Position numbers and translations under genes: made by a program
In this document: positions 42,658 through 51,551 of the stretch, in pieces
Position numbering within the stretch: position 1 is the stretch's first letter
Layout: the number at the start of each line of letters is the position of its first letter
Assembly (NCBI GenBank): GCA_002500135.1
Contig: DLSM01000006.1
Location: forward strand, 62,184 to 126,183
DNA from: Christensenella sp. UBA7862
Lineage (GTDB): Bacteria > Bacillota > Clostridia > Christensenellales > UBA1242
Length of the DNA: 64,000 nucleotides
Direction of reading: 5' to 3'
The notes under the pieces: generated by a model
The model's input: the letters and a program-made list of their open reading frames with translations, nothing else
Databases searched by the model: none
Told to the model about the DNA's origin: nothing

Positions 42658-44130
42658 TTATTCTCTGTTTATTGTCATTTTGACGGCTCTGTGCCATTCG
42701 TCAAGGAGTGGCTTCATTTGGTCAAAAGATTTTTGTGGGGTGAAAGTTTTTTGTGAGGACAAAAGTGACTTAATCTCGCCCAAAGTTTCATATGCACCCG
42801 TTGCAAGCCCCGTCATAAACATTGCACCCATACAAGTACTTTCCATGTTTGATGTTATAAGGCGAGTTTGCACAAGGTCGCACACAAACTGCACCAGAAA
42901 GTCGTTCACGCTGCCGCCGCCGTCCACGTGCAATTCCTTTATCTTTATGCCCGTTTCCTTTTCCATGGAATTTAAGACGTCATAGCACGAATATGCCATA
43001 GACTCAAGCACACTTCTTGCGATGTGTCTTTTGTCCGTTCCACGAGTTATGCCAGATATTGTTGCCCGTGCTTCCATATCCCAATATGGTGTCCCAAGCC
43101 CAGTAAAAGCTGGCACAAGATAGACCCCCTCATTGTCACTTATGCTTGTGGCAAGAGTTGTGAGTTCTTGTGGAGTTTTGGCAACACCCAAGTTATCTAT
43201 TGCCCAATCGACTGTGCTACCGCTGTTAAACACACTTCCCTCAAGGGCGTAGCACATTTTGCCTTTAATTTTGTATCCTACTGTGGAAAGCAGCCCTGTC
43301 TTGCTGTCCAAAATTTCTTTACCCGTATTAAAGAGCATAAAGCAGCCAGTGCCAAAGGTATTTTTTACCATTCCCTTTTCAAAGCAACCTTGCCCAAAAA
43401 GTGAGCCTTGTTGGTCACCAATAAGTCCCGCAACGGGAATTTCGCCGCCAAAAAGTGTTGTTTTGCCTACAATTTTGTCATTTGCAACAACTTTTGGCAA
43501 AACTTCTCGTGGCACGCCAAAAAATTCTATAAGTTCATCGTCCCAATCCATGGTGTGAATGTTGAATAGCATTGTTCTGCAAGCATTTGTCACATCACTC
43601 ACAAAACTTTTGCCCTCTGTTAGTTTGAATACAAGATAACTTTCAATCGTCCCCACGCAAAGTCTGTGTTCACGACACGCACGCTTCACTTCAGGAACAT
43701 TCTCCATAAGCCACTTGATTTTCGTTGCAGAAAAATATGCGTCTGGAAGAAGCCCCGTTTTTTCCTTAATTACGTTCGCCATAGGGCTTCTTTTTAATTT
43801 TTCGCACTCCTTTGCTGTTCTTCTGCATTGCCAAACGATTGCATGAGAAAGTGTTTCGCCCGAAAGTTTGTCCCAGCAGACAACGGTTTCTCGCTGATTT
43901 GTTATGCCGATGCCATAAATTTCGCTTGCGGAAATTCCTTTGCAAACTTTCTTTACACATTCCACAACTTTGCTCCAAATTTCCTCGGCGTCATGCTCCA
44001 CCCATGCGGGTTTTGGGAAGTATTGCTTGAAGTGTTGTTTTTCAACTTTTGCTATTGTGTTTTTTTTGACGTCAAACAGCAAAGCCCTAACGGAAGTTGT
44101 GCCAGCGTCTATGGTCAAAATGTATTTCAT
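42658..44130 (-). CDS. glpK: Glycerol kinase
   Basis: A 490-residue FGGY-family kinase that makes glycerol-3-phosphate from glycerol and ATP. Start MKYILTIDAGTTSVRALLF gives the phosphate loop; ITNQRETVVCWDK near residue 80 and the ATPase fold in the C-terminal half (ELHVDGGGSVNDFLVQF) are family signatures. Divergent from the glycerol-3-phosphate oxidation operon, so regulation is probably shared. No glycerol facilitator gene is nearby. Confidence 0.94.
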   Translation of the reverse strand: MKYILTIDAGTTSVRALLFDVKKNTIAKVEKQHFKQYFPKPAWVEHDAEEIWSKVVECVKKVCKGISASEIYGIGITNQRETVVCWDKLSGETLSHAIVWQCRRTAKECEKLKRSPMANVIKEKTGLLPDAYFSATKIKWLMENVPEVKRACREHRLCVGTIESYLVFKLTEGKSFVSDVTNACRTMLFNIHTMDWDDELIEFFGVPREVLPKVVANDKIVGKTTLFGGEIPVAGLIGDQQGSLFGQGCFEKGMVKNTFGTGCFMLFNTGKEILDSKTGLLSTVGYKIKGKMCYALEGSVFNSGSTVDWAIDNLGVAKTPQELTTLATSISDNEGVYLVPAFTGLGTPYWDMEARATISGITRGTDKRHIARSVLESMAYSCYDVLNSMEKETGIKIKELHVDGGGSVNDFLVQFVCDLVQTRLITSNMESTCMGAMFMTGLATGAYETLGEIKSLLSSQKTFTPQKSFDQMKPLLDEWHRAVKMTINRE

Positions 44131-44156
44131 ATTTACCCCTTTTATTTCACATAATT

Positions 44157-44235
44157 ATTCTATCACTAAATATTCATTTTACAAAATGGTTTTGAGGGCA
44201 ATTTGCTTGACTAAAATTTTCAAAAACTTTATGCT
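44157..44235. promoter_or_regulatory. Divergent promoters of glpK and the glpA-like operon
   Basis: Minus strand: TTGTAA (44179-44184), 16-nt spacer, TAGAAT (44157-44162) for glpK. Plus strand: TTGACT (44207-44212), 17-nt spacer, TATGCT (44230-44235) for the oxidoreductase operon. Confidence 0.6.
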
Positions 44236-44252
44236 ATAGATAGGAGAGAAAT

Positions 44253-45866
44253 ATGTTTAGTAGGTCAGTTTGTATTATTGGCGGCGGAATTGTGGGGGCA
44301 TTTTTGTTTAACGAGTTGTCCCTTATGGGTGAACGCCCAGTGCTTGTTGAAAGAGGCGAGGACGTTGCCCTCGGGGCGACAAAGGCAAATAGCGGCATTT
44401 TGCATGCGGGTTATGACTGCGAAGTTGGCTCGAAAAAAGCAAAATATAACGTTGAGGGGCTGAAGATGTATCGTTCGGTGGCAAAACGTCTTGGCGAAAA
44501 GATAATAAATTGTGGCAGTCTTGTTGTGGGCGACAAAGATAGCAAGCCTCGCCTTGAGGAACTTTTGTCCCGTGGCAAAAAAAATGGCGTGAAACATATG
44601 TCAATTTTGCCAAGAGCCGACCTTTTGAACCTTGAACCAAACTTGGCTGACGAGGTTGAGTGGGGACTTTATGCAAAAGACGCTTGCATAATTTCACCTT
44701 ATCACTTTTGCGTGTCACTTTGCGAAGAGGCGGTGCTTAATGGCGGCGACCTTAGACTTAATTTTAGACCAATAAAAATCTTCAAAGTTCCAAGAGAGAT
44801 AATTGACAGATTAAGCCCAGACACGTTTTTTCATCATTTATCTTATATTCAAAAACGATATGAAGATGAGCCACTTGATGACTTCTGCTATGTTGTTATT
44901 TCGACCAGAAGTTATGTCATTTGTGACAGTGTTATAAACTGTGCGGGGGCGGGCATAAATGACGTTTCAAGATTGCTTCTTGAAAATTTATTTCGCACAA
45001 AATTTGTAAAGGGCGAATATATTTTGCTTGATAAGAGCGAAGGTAACTTGGTTCATAGACCTATCTTCCCACTCCCCGACAAAAACGGAAAAGGAATTTT
45101 GGCGTGTCCAACTGTGCATGGCAATGTGTTTTTTGGGCCAACAGCAACTGAAACAACAGCGGGTGACGTGTCAGTTACAAGCGAGGGCATTGCAAAAATA
45201 AAATCTAACGCAGTGAAACTTGTCAAAAATATAAACTTCAAGAAGGCAATAAAACTTTATGCGGGCTTAAGGGTGAAAACGGGCGATGACTTTGAGTTGT
45301 ATTATAGCAAAGAAAATAGAGGCTTCATAACTCTTGCGGGAATATGCTCCCCTGGCTTGACCTCTGCCCCAGCGATTGCACACGAAGTGGTGGAATATTT
45401 GCAAAAGATTGACGTTGTTGGAAATATTTACAGACGTAGGCCACAACCCAACAGAAAACTTGTAAAGAGAAAACCTTATACAAATATTTTTGAACTTAGC
45501 CCTGAAAGACGTGAAAAACTTATAGAACGCAATGGTGATTATGGCGAAATTGTTTGCAACTGCGAGAAGATAACAAAAGGTGAAGTTTTGGACTTGCTTA
45601 AAAAATCACCAATTCAGCCACTAACAACAGACGGCGTAAAGCGCAGACTTAGAGCCACCATGGGGCATTGCCAAGGGTCGTTTTGTTATGGCAAACTGGT
45701 GAAAATTATGGCAGATTATTATAATGTTGACGAAAGCGAGATTTTTGCCCGAAGCGAAACAAGCGTTATAACTGGAGATATAAAATCTGGCGGACTTTAT
45801 GAAGTAAATAATTGCGAAAACACATGCCGCAAGCGGAAAGTGAGAAATATAAATCGTAAAAAATAA
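44253..45866 (+). CDS. FAD-dependent glycerol-3-phosphate dehydrogenase-like protein with BFD-type [2Fe-2S] domain
   Basis: A 537-residue GlpA-like oxidoreductase. FAD-binding IIGGGIVGAFLFNEL at residues 8-22, a DAO-type body (ANSGILHAGYD near 45), and a C-terminal Fer2_BFD domain with the cluster cysteines CNCEK near 432 and CQGSFC near 470. It probably oxidises glycerol-3-phosphate to dihydroxyacetone phosphate and passes electrons to the adjacent oxidoreductase. A Lys/Arg-rich tail (CRKRKVRNINRKK) ends the protein. First gene of three. Confidence 0.87.
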   Translation: MFSRSVCIIGGGIVGAFLFNELSLMGERPVLVERGEDVALGATKANSGILHAGYDCEVGSKKAKYNVEGLKMYRSVAKRLGEKIINCGSLVVGDKDSKPRLEELLSRGKKNGVKHMSILPRADLLNLEPNLADEVEWGLYAKDACIISPYHFCVSLCEEAVLNGGDLRLNFRPIKIFKVPREIIDRLSPDTFFHHLSYIQKRYEDEPLDDFCYVVISTRSYVICDSVINCAGAGINDVSRLLLENLFRTKFVKGEYILLDKSEGNLVHRPIFPLPDKNGKGILACPTVHGNVFFGPTATETTAGDVSVTSEGIAKIKSNAVKLVKNINFKKAIKLYAGLRVKTGDDFELYYSKENRGFITLAGICSPGLTSAPAIAHEVVEYLQKIDVVGNIYRRRPQPNRKLVKRKPYTNIFELSPERREKLIERNGDYGEIVCNCEKITKGEVLDLLKKSPIQPLTTDGVKRRLRATMGHCQGSFCYGKLVKIMADYYNVDESEIFARSETSVITGDIKSGGLYEVNNCENTCRKRKVRNINRKK

Positions 45867-45886
45867 CAATTTGAAATGGAGCGAAA

Positions 45887-47146
45887 ATGGAAAGAAAGGA
45901 ATTTGACATTGTTGTAATTGGCGGAGGCAGTGCGGGACTTGCAAGTGCTATTGAAGCAGATAAGTCTGGGCTTAAAGTTGCCGTTTTGGAACGGGACAAT
46001 AGGCTTGGCGGGATACTCAATCAATGTATTCACAATGGGTTTGGGCTTAACTACTTTAAACAAGAGTTGACGGGGCCAGAATATGCACAGAGATTTGTGG
46101 ATAAATTAAGTGGCACAAAAGTTGAGGTTTTTCTTGGCACGACTGTTCTTGAAATTGCAAAAGTTGAAAACAATTTGCAAGGCAAGATAAATTATGAAAT
46201 TCGCACTATAAGCAGAAATGGTGAAATATTTTTTGTGGCAAAATCTGTAATTTTTGCCACTGGCTGCAGAGAACGACCAAGTGCAAGCATTTCCCTTTGC
46301 GGGGACAGGTCTGTGGGGGTAATTTCTGCGGGCAGCGCTCAACGACTTATAAATATATATGGCAAAATGGTTGGCAAAAAAGTTGTAATTGTGGGAAGTG
46401 GCGACATTGGTCTTATTATGGCAAGGCGGCTTAGATATGAGGGGGCTGAGGTTGTTGGTGTGTATGAAATTATGCCTTATCCATCGGGGCTTAAGCGAAA
46501 CATTGTGCAGTGCCTTGAGGACTACAACATTCCTTTACATCTTTCAAAGACTGTTTGCGAAGTGATTGGAGATAACAGAGTTGAGGGCGTTATTGTTGCT
46601 CCAGTGAAAGAAGACTTTTCGTTTGACGAGGAGCAAAAAGAATATGTGCCATGCGACACAGTTATATTGAGCATTGGGCTTGTGCCAGAAAACGACCTTG
46701 CGGAAAATCTTGGAGTGAAATTAAACCCAATGACAAACGGAGCTGAAGTTGACGAATATTTGCAGACAAATCTTGCGGGAGTGTTTTCTTGCGGCAACGG
46801 ACTTCATGTGCATGACATTGTGGACAATGTTTCTCACGAGGCAGAACGAGCGGGGCAAAACAGTGCAAAATTTGTTTTGGGACAACTTAATACAACTATT
46901 CCTCATACAATTTTGCCAAAAAATGGCGTTAGATATGTAAACCCAACAACTTTTTATGAAGGCAGTGGGGTTGTGAATATAAATTTTAGAAGCAACAATG
47001 TTTATAGAGATAAAAAGATTGTTGTTAGAAGTGGTGACAAAGTTATGAGAGAAATTGAAAAGAAAGTTATTTTGCCAGCGGAAATGGAAACTGTTGTTGT
47101 GGCGAAAAATAATGTAACAAGCGACATTGAAGTGAGCATTGAATAA
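45887..47146 (+). CDS. NAD(P)/FAD-dependent oxidoreductase partner
   Basis: A 419-residue pyridine-nucleotide-disulfide-type flavoprotein. FAD-binding VVIGGGSAGLASAIEA near residue 7, TGCRERP near 126 and a second Rossmann motif VVIVGSGDIGLIMARR near 166 for NAD(P). LGGILNQCIHNGFGL near 43 is typical of the enzymes encoded with GlpA-like and DUF1667 proteins in anaerobes. It likely takes electrons from the upstream protein to NAD or another acceptor. Confidence 0.87.
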   Translation: MERKEFDIVVIGGGSAGLASAIEADKSGLKVAVLERDNRLGGILNQCIHNGFGLNYFKQELTGPEYAQRFVDKLSGTKVEVFLGTTVLEIAKVENNLQGKINYEIRTISRNGEIFFVAKSVIFATGCRERPSASISLCGDRSVGVISAGSAQRLINIYGKMVGKKVVIVGSGDIGLIMARRLRYEGAEVVGVYEIMPYPSGLKRNIVQCLEDYNIPLHLSKTVCEVIGDNRVEGVIVAPVKEDFSFDEEQKEYVPCDTVILSIGLVPENDLAENLGVKLNPMTNGAEVDEYLQTNLAGVFSCGNGLHVHDIVDNVSHEAERAGQNSAKFVLGQLNTTIPHTILPKNGVRYVNPTTFYEGSGVVNINFRSNNVYRDKKIVVRSGDKVMREIEKKVILPAEMETVVVAKNNVTSDIEVSIE

Positions 47147-47156
47147 GGGGGAGAAA

Positions 47157-47501
47157 ATGGAACTAACTTGCATAATGTGTCCTGTGGGGTGCAGTTTGAA
47201 AGTGGAAAAAGTGGGAGATGAAGTTGTGGTGACGGGCAACAGATGTCCAAGAGGTGCTGAATATGGCAAAAACGAAGCCACTTGCCCAAAACGCATGGTG
47301 ACCACTGTAGTTAAAACTGCAACTGGAACAATTTGCCTAAAAACAGATAATCCTATTGACAAAAAACTCGTTGACGATTGCCTAAGAGCGACAAAAACAC
47401 TTGAAATTGCAAAAGATGTTAAACTTGGCGATATTGCAATCAAAAATGTATGCGGAAGTGATGTAAATCTTGTTGTGACGGAAATAAACGAAAATAACTA
47501 G
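47157..47501 (+). CDS. DUF1667 protein
   Basis: A 114-residue, cysteine-rich protein (CIMCPVGCSL at the start, then GNRCPRGAEYGKNEATCPKR). The CxxCxxxC plus C spacing suggests an iron-sulfur or zinc site. DUF1667 genes regularly follow the two oxidoreductases seen here, in the anaerobic glycerol-3-phosphate system. The ATG at 47157 follows GGGGGAG. Confidence 0.85.
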   Translation: MELTCIMCPVGCSLKVEKVGDEVVVTGNRCPRGAEYGKNEATCPKRMVTTVVKTATGTICLKTDNPIDKKLVDDCLRATKTLEIAKDVKLGDIAIKNVCGSDVNLVVTEINENN

Positions 47502-47798
47502 AATTATATTTTGCAAAAAAAGCATTATAAGCGAAAAGTGACAATTAGTTTTAGTAAAAATGTGATATTTTTATTTAATTGTTTGTATGTTTTATTTCTA
47601 TATCTTATTTATGTTGTTTTTTTGATAATAAAGATATAAATATAATCGCTACATTGCAGTAATAATCATATGTTTGTAAAATAAAAACACAACTCGTAAT
47701 GGGCTGTGTTTTTTGTATTTATATATTTTTAAGTTTTGTTATTAAGACATGTTATTTTATCAAAGGATATTTCAATAATACCTTAATATACATAAACA
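47502..47798. other. Gene-free stretch between convergent genes
   Basis: AT-rich; contains GCATTATAAGCG (about 47521), also found at 33373, and the terminator at 47684. No gene seen. Confidence 0.4.
47684..47716. terminator. Terminator between DUF1667 and the DUF4097-like gene
   Basis: AAAACACA and TGTGTTTT form the stem, flanked by A and T runs. Confidence 0.65.
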
Positions 47799-49493
47799 TT
47801 AAGCGGACAGGCGGTGATAGACTGTGGTGGAAGCTGAGTCGATGAGCAGAATGCCAAATCTTTGATAGAGGACGACTTCGCCTTCTTCTTCCGCTTTGTC
47901 TGGGTTTATGTAGAAAAGTCTGTATTGATTGGAATAATCTTTATATTGTGTTTGATTTAAGAGGCTGTCACGGTCTGTTGGGATTGAGGTTGTGTCAACT
48001 CTTGAGCAGAGGCTGCTTATGCTGGAGTCAAAATAGACAACTTTTGTGGTGAGCATACGGCTTGCAAGTCCGTCACCCGAGCCGATGAATGTTATTTTTA
48101 CATCTCTGCTTGGGGCGGAGATTTTGTTTGTAAGTTGTGAGCCATCTGTTGAGTTGCAAATTGCTGTGAAGGTGAGTTCACATGAACCATTTGAATTGTT
48201 GTCCAAAACTGAAAGTTCAAGTTTGCAACTTATGTTTTGAAGTTTGACGCTGCCCGATTTTGTGAAAACTTGCAAAAGTGTTCCGCTGTGAAAGAGTGAG
48301 CTTTTGGCGTAGTTTATGTTTATGGCTCCGCTTGTTGAATAGGCGTATATGCCATAGGTTACACCCACTTCATAGACTGTTATGTTGCCCGAGGTTGAGG
48401 TGAGTGAAGCTGCGGATTCGAGTGTGTTTATTGTTATGTTCCCTGCGCCCGAGTGAATTGTGGCAAGTTCGGACGAGGTGTTTTTGAGATAGTTGATTGA
48501 GATGTTATTTGCTTGTCCGTCTGCCCCTTCGCTTAAAATTACTCCATAAAGTGAGGATATGTTGAGGTTTGCACCGCTTGAATACATTTTAACTTCATAT
48601 GGTGAGGTTTCTTGACCAATTTTTCCTAGGTCAATATCGCCGCCGTTTGTTGTTATGGAAACATTGCTGTTTAGGTTGCAAAATTTGACAGTTGGTGAGC
48701 CAGTGGCATTTATGACAAGCCCACGAGAGAGGTTAAGTGTTCCCTCGCCGCCCATATAAAAGTCAAAAGTTCCGCTGTTTGTGGAAAAGACAATTTGTTC
48801 GGCGGAAAATTCTTTTTTGCCAGAGATTTTTGCCTCTCCGAATTCTGTTTGGAAATTAAGAGTTTTCATGGTGTCATTTGGGGTGACTGTCACGTTGCCG
48901 TCTGCGGCACTTTGCAAGAATAGGTGTTTGCAAGAAATGTTCCCTGTGAGTTCCTCATTTGTTTCGGAGTCTGTGTATTTTTGAGAGGAAGTGAGGGTTA
49001 CGTCTGACTTTCCGCAACTGGCATAGATTGCTGTGTAGGCTGTTTGTGGGAGGGCAACACGGATATTTGATTCTGTATAACTAAGCCAGCCTTTTGGTTC
49101 TGAAATTTTGATGACCATGGTTGTTAGGTCTTCTGTGGTGTCTATGTAGGTGGAGAAAAGTTGGCTTTGCTTTTTGGTGGAAATGCTATAGTCTGCGTTT
49201 ACAGATTTCACGTAGCCCGAGATGTTTTGATTGTAGGTGATTGTAATTTCGTCATTGCTTGAGGGATAGATTGAAATGCGGCTGAGGTCGGAGGTTATTT
49301 TCATCGCTTGGACGGCGTAGAGGTCTGACGTGTCAAGCGTGACTACTTCTTTTTTATTGAGGACTATATATTTGTAGCCCAAAATTTCCGTCCCTGGGGA
49401 AAGAAACATTATGGCAAAACACCCGCCGACCACTGCCAGAATGGACAGCAGAAAGACGGATAGATAGATAAAAAACTTCTTTTTTTTGCTCAT
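47799..49493 (-). CDS. Membrane-anchored DUF4097-type beta-repeat protein
   Basis: A 564-residue protein. Lys-rich start and one membrane segment (about residues 6-30) place the rest outside the cell. From about residue 60 it shows DUF4097 'putative adhesin' features (ITSDLSRISIYPSSNDEITITY), then many short strand repeats (LTSTSGNITVYEVG, ITINTLESAAS) expected of a beta-helix. AAGGAG lies upstream of the chosen ATG at 49493; the longer frame includes a DnaA-box repeat. Likely a surface or envelope-stress protein. Confidence 0.78.
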   Translation of the reverse strand: MSKKKKFFIYLSVFLLSILAVVGGCFAIMFLSPGTEILGYKYIVLNKKEVVTLDTSDLYAVQAMKITSDLSRISIYPSSNDEITITYNQNISGYVKSVNADYSISTKKQSQLFSTYIDTTEDLTTMVIKISEPKGWLSYTESNIRVALPQTAYTAIYASCGKSDVTLTSSQKYTDSETNEELTGNISCKHLFLQSAADGNVTVTPNDTMKTLNFQTEFGEAKISGKKEFSAEQIVFSTNSGTFDFYMGGEGTLNLSRGLVINATGSPTVKFCNLNSNVSITTNGGDIDLGKIGQETSPYEVKMYSSGANLNISSLYGVILSEGADGQANNISINYLKNTSSELATIHSGAGNITINTLESAASLTSTSGNITVYEVGVTYGIYAYSTSGAININYAKSSLFHSGTLLQVFTKSGSVKLQNISCKLELSVLDNNSNGSCELTFTAICNSTDGSQLTNKISAPSRDVKITFIGSGDGLASRMLTTKVVYFDSSISSLCSRVDTTSIPTDRDSLLNQTQYKDYSNQYRLFYINPDKAEEEGEVVLYQRFGILLIDSASTTVYHRLSA

Positions 49494-49535
49494 TTTTGCT
49501 CCTTTTTTGCCGCAAAATGTATTTATTTGCAACAT

Positions 49536-49566
49536 TTATCCACATTTTGTCAAATTTTGTGGATAA
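49536..49566. repeat. Inverted pair of DnaA boxes
   Basis: TTATCCACA (49536-49544) and TGTGGATAA (49558-49566), directly next to the alaS stop codon (49568). Confidence 0.7.
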
Positions 49567-49567
49567 C

Positions 49568-51361
49568 TTAGTCTTTTGGCTCGATGATTGCTTTTATTCT
49601 GCGAACGCCTGCTGAAGATGACTCTTCTTTGACTATTTTGAAGTGTCCGAGTTCGCCAGTGTGCTTTGCATGAGGTCCGCCGCAGATTTCTTTGCTGACG
49701 TTGCCTATTGTATAGACTTTTACTCTGTCGCCATATTTGTTTTCAAAAACACCAACTGCATTTTGGGCTTTGGCTTCGTCAAGGGTCATCTCTTGGCACA
49801 CAACTGGAATGTCTTTTTCGATTGCGTCATTGACAAATTTTTCAAGTTTAGTCTTTTCTTCGTCTGTTAGTTTGTGGTCGCAGTTGAAGTCAAAACGCAA
49901 ACGCTCAGACGTAATATTGCTGCCCTTTTGGTTGATATTTGGGTCTATAATTGCTCTGAGTGCTGCACCCAAAAGGTGAACGGCGGTGTGAAGTCTTGTT
50001 GTTTGCACACCAGTGTCGGCAAGCCCGCCTTTGAAAACTTGGTCAACGTTTGCTTTACTTTTTTCTTGGTGATTTTTGAAGGCTGCGTCATAGCCCTCTT
50101 CGTCAACTGTAAGACCTTTTTCGGCGGCGAGTTCTTTTGTGAGTTCTAGTGGAAAGCCAAAAGTGTCATAAAGTCTGAACGCTGTTTTGCCGTTTAAAAC
50201 GCCGTCTTTGCAATATTGTGCAACTTTTTCAAATTCCTTTATGCCAGTTAGAAGCGTTTTTGAAAACTTTTCACATTCAAGTTTTATGGTGTTTTGAATA
50301 TGGGCAGTTTTCTCCACAAGTTCTGGATAGAACTCATGATAAATTTCGACAACAACTGGAACGAGGTCGCAAAGTTTTTCACTTTCAAAACCTAATCTTG
50401 AAGCGCAGTTTATTGCTCGTCTTAAAAGTCGTCTTAGGACATATCCTTGCCCAACGTTAAGTGGCTCGACGCCGTCACCGATGATAAACACGCTTGCCCT
50501 AATGTGGTCGGCGATAATTCGCATATTGCGTTTTGTTGGTTCATTTAGAAGATAATATTTGCCGCTGATTTCTTCAATTTTCTTAATGATAGGGGCAAAA
50601 AGTTCGGTGTCATAGACGCTCTCTAGCCCATTTGAAATATATAGAAGTCTATCGAAGCCAAAGCCAGTGTCAACGTTGCGTTGAGGGTTTCTTTCCAGTT
50701 TGCCACCTTTTTGTCTTATAACATATTCCATATAGACGTCATTGCCTATTTCGATATATTTTCCGCAAGAACATGATGGGTTGCAGTCTTTGCAACATTT
50801 TGGCTTGCCTGTGTCAATAAACATTTCGCTGTCTGGCCCGCATGGTCCAACACCACTTGCCAAAATCCACCAGTTGTGTTCTTTTGGAAGAAGGAAAATT
50901 TTGGACTCTGGAACGCCGCAAGAGAGCCAAGCATTGTAACTCTCATTATCTCTTGGGGCTGTTTCGTCACCTGCAAAAACAGTGACTGCGATGTCCTCTT
51001 TTGGGATAGCGAGATATTTTGGGTTGGTTAAGAAGTCATAACTCCATGCGATTTTTTCCTTTTTGAAATAGTCGCCCAAACTCCAGTTGCCTAGCATTTC
51101 AAAAAAGGTGCAGTGATAGTCGTCACCAACTTCGTCAATGTCGCCCGTGCGGACACATTTTTGAATGTCAACAAGTCTTTTGCCACATGGGTGCTTTTCG
51201 CCCAAAAGATATGGCACAAGGGGTTGCATGCCAGCGGTGGTGAACAAAACAGAGGGGTCGTTTTCTGGCACGAGTGAGGCGGAAGGAATGTAGGCGTGTC
51301 CACGCTCTTTATAAAATTCTATCCACATTTCTCTTAGTTGTTTTGCTGTAAGTTTTTTCAT
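49568..51361 (-). CDS. alaS: Compact alanyl-tRNA synthetase
   Basis: A 597-residue class II synthetase, versus about 870 in most bacteria. Catalytic core intact (FTTAGMQPL near residue 36, then GFGFDRLLY near 228). The editing site is kept, with HTAVH near 458 and CGGPHAKH near 562 giving the zinc ligands. Two parts are missing: the beta-barrel linker before the editing domain (only about 35 residues join them) and the whole C-terminal C-Ala/DHHA1 domain; the protein ends at SAGVRRIKAIIEPKD. No frameshift or remnant is visible downstream, so the short form appears natural. A second, full-length copy elsewhere cannot be excluded. Confidence 0.9.
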   Translation of the reverse strand: MKKLTAKQLREMWIEFYKERGHAYIPSASLVPENDPSVLFTTAGMQPLVPYLLGEKHPCGKRLVDIQKCVRTGDIDEVGDDYHCTFFEMLGNWSLGDYFKKEKIAWSYDFLTNPKYLAIPKEDIAVTVFAGDETAPRDNESYNAWLSCGVPESKIFLLPKEHNWWILASGVGPCGPDSEMFIDTGKPKCCKDCNPSCSCGKYIEIGNDVYMEYVIRQKGGKLERNPQRNVDTGFGFDRLLYISNGLESVYDTELFAPIIKKIEEISGKYYLLNEPTKRNMRIIADHIRASVFIIGDGVEPLNVGQGYVLRRLLRRAINCASRLGFESEKLCDLVPVVVEIYHEFYPELVEKTAHIQNTIKLECEKFSKTLLTGIKEFEKVAQYCKDGVLNGKTAFRLYDTFGFPLELTKELAAEKGLTVDEEGYDAAFKNHQEKSKANVDQVFKGGLADTGVQTTRLHTAVHLLGAALRAIIDPNINQKGSNITSERLRFDFNCDHKLTDEEKTKLEKFVNDAIEKDIPVVCQEMTLDEAKAQNAVGVFENKYGDRVKVYTIGNVSKEICGGPHAKHTGELGHFKIVKEESSSAGVRRIKAIIEPKD

Positions 51362-51551
51362 TTTTTTATCTTCTTTTATCTAAATTTTTGTTATTTTGTA
51401 AAATCATTGCAATTTTTGTAACATTTTTGCTAAATTTATGAAATTATTGTTTTTTTGTGTATCTTTTTGTCAAAATATTGCTAAAAATGTGCTTTTGTTG
51501 CAAGATATGTATTATTTTGTTATAAAAATTTGCATTTTTGCTAATTTTGTT
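51362..51551. other. T-rich spacer between dnaB and alaS
   Basis: Contains repeats like TTTTTGCTAAATTT (related to 42539-42632) and, on the minus strand, TTGACA with an AATAAT 19 nt away, a possible alaS promoter. No T-box elements. Confidence 0.4.

Noticed and set aside
49568..51361. alaS truncated by a frameshift
   Set aside because: The protein ends cleanly after the editing domain, and the 190 bases on each side show no remnant of the missing C-terminal domain.
49560..51551. T-box riboswitch upstream of alaS, valS, cysS or argS
   Set aside because: No specifier-loop architecture or TGGNACC antiterminator sequence was seen before any of the four synthetase genes; two of them have almost no leader.
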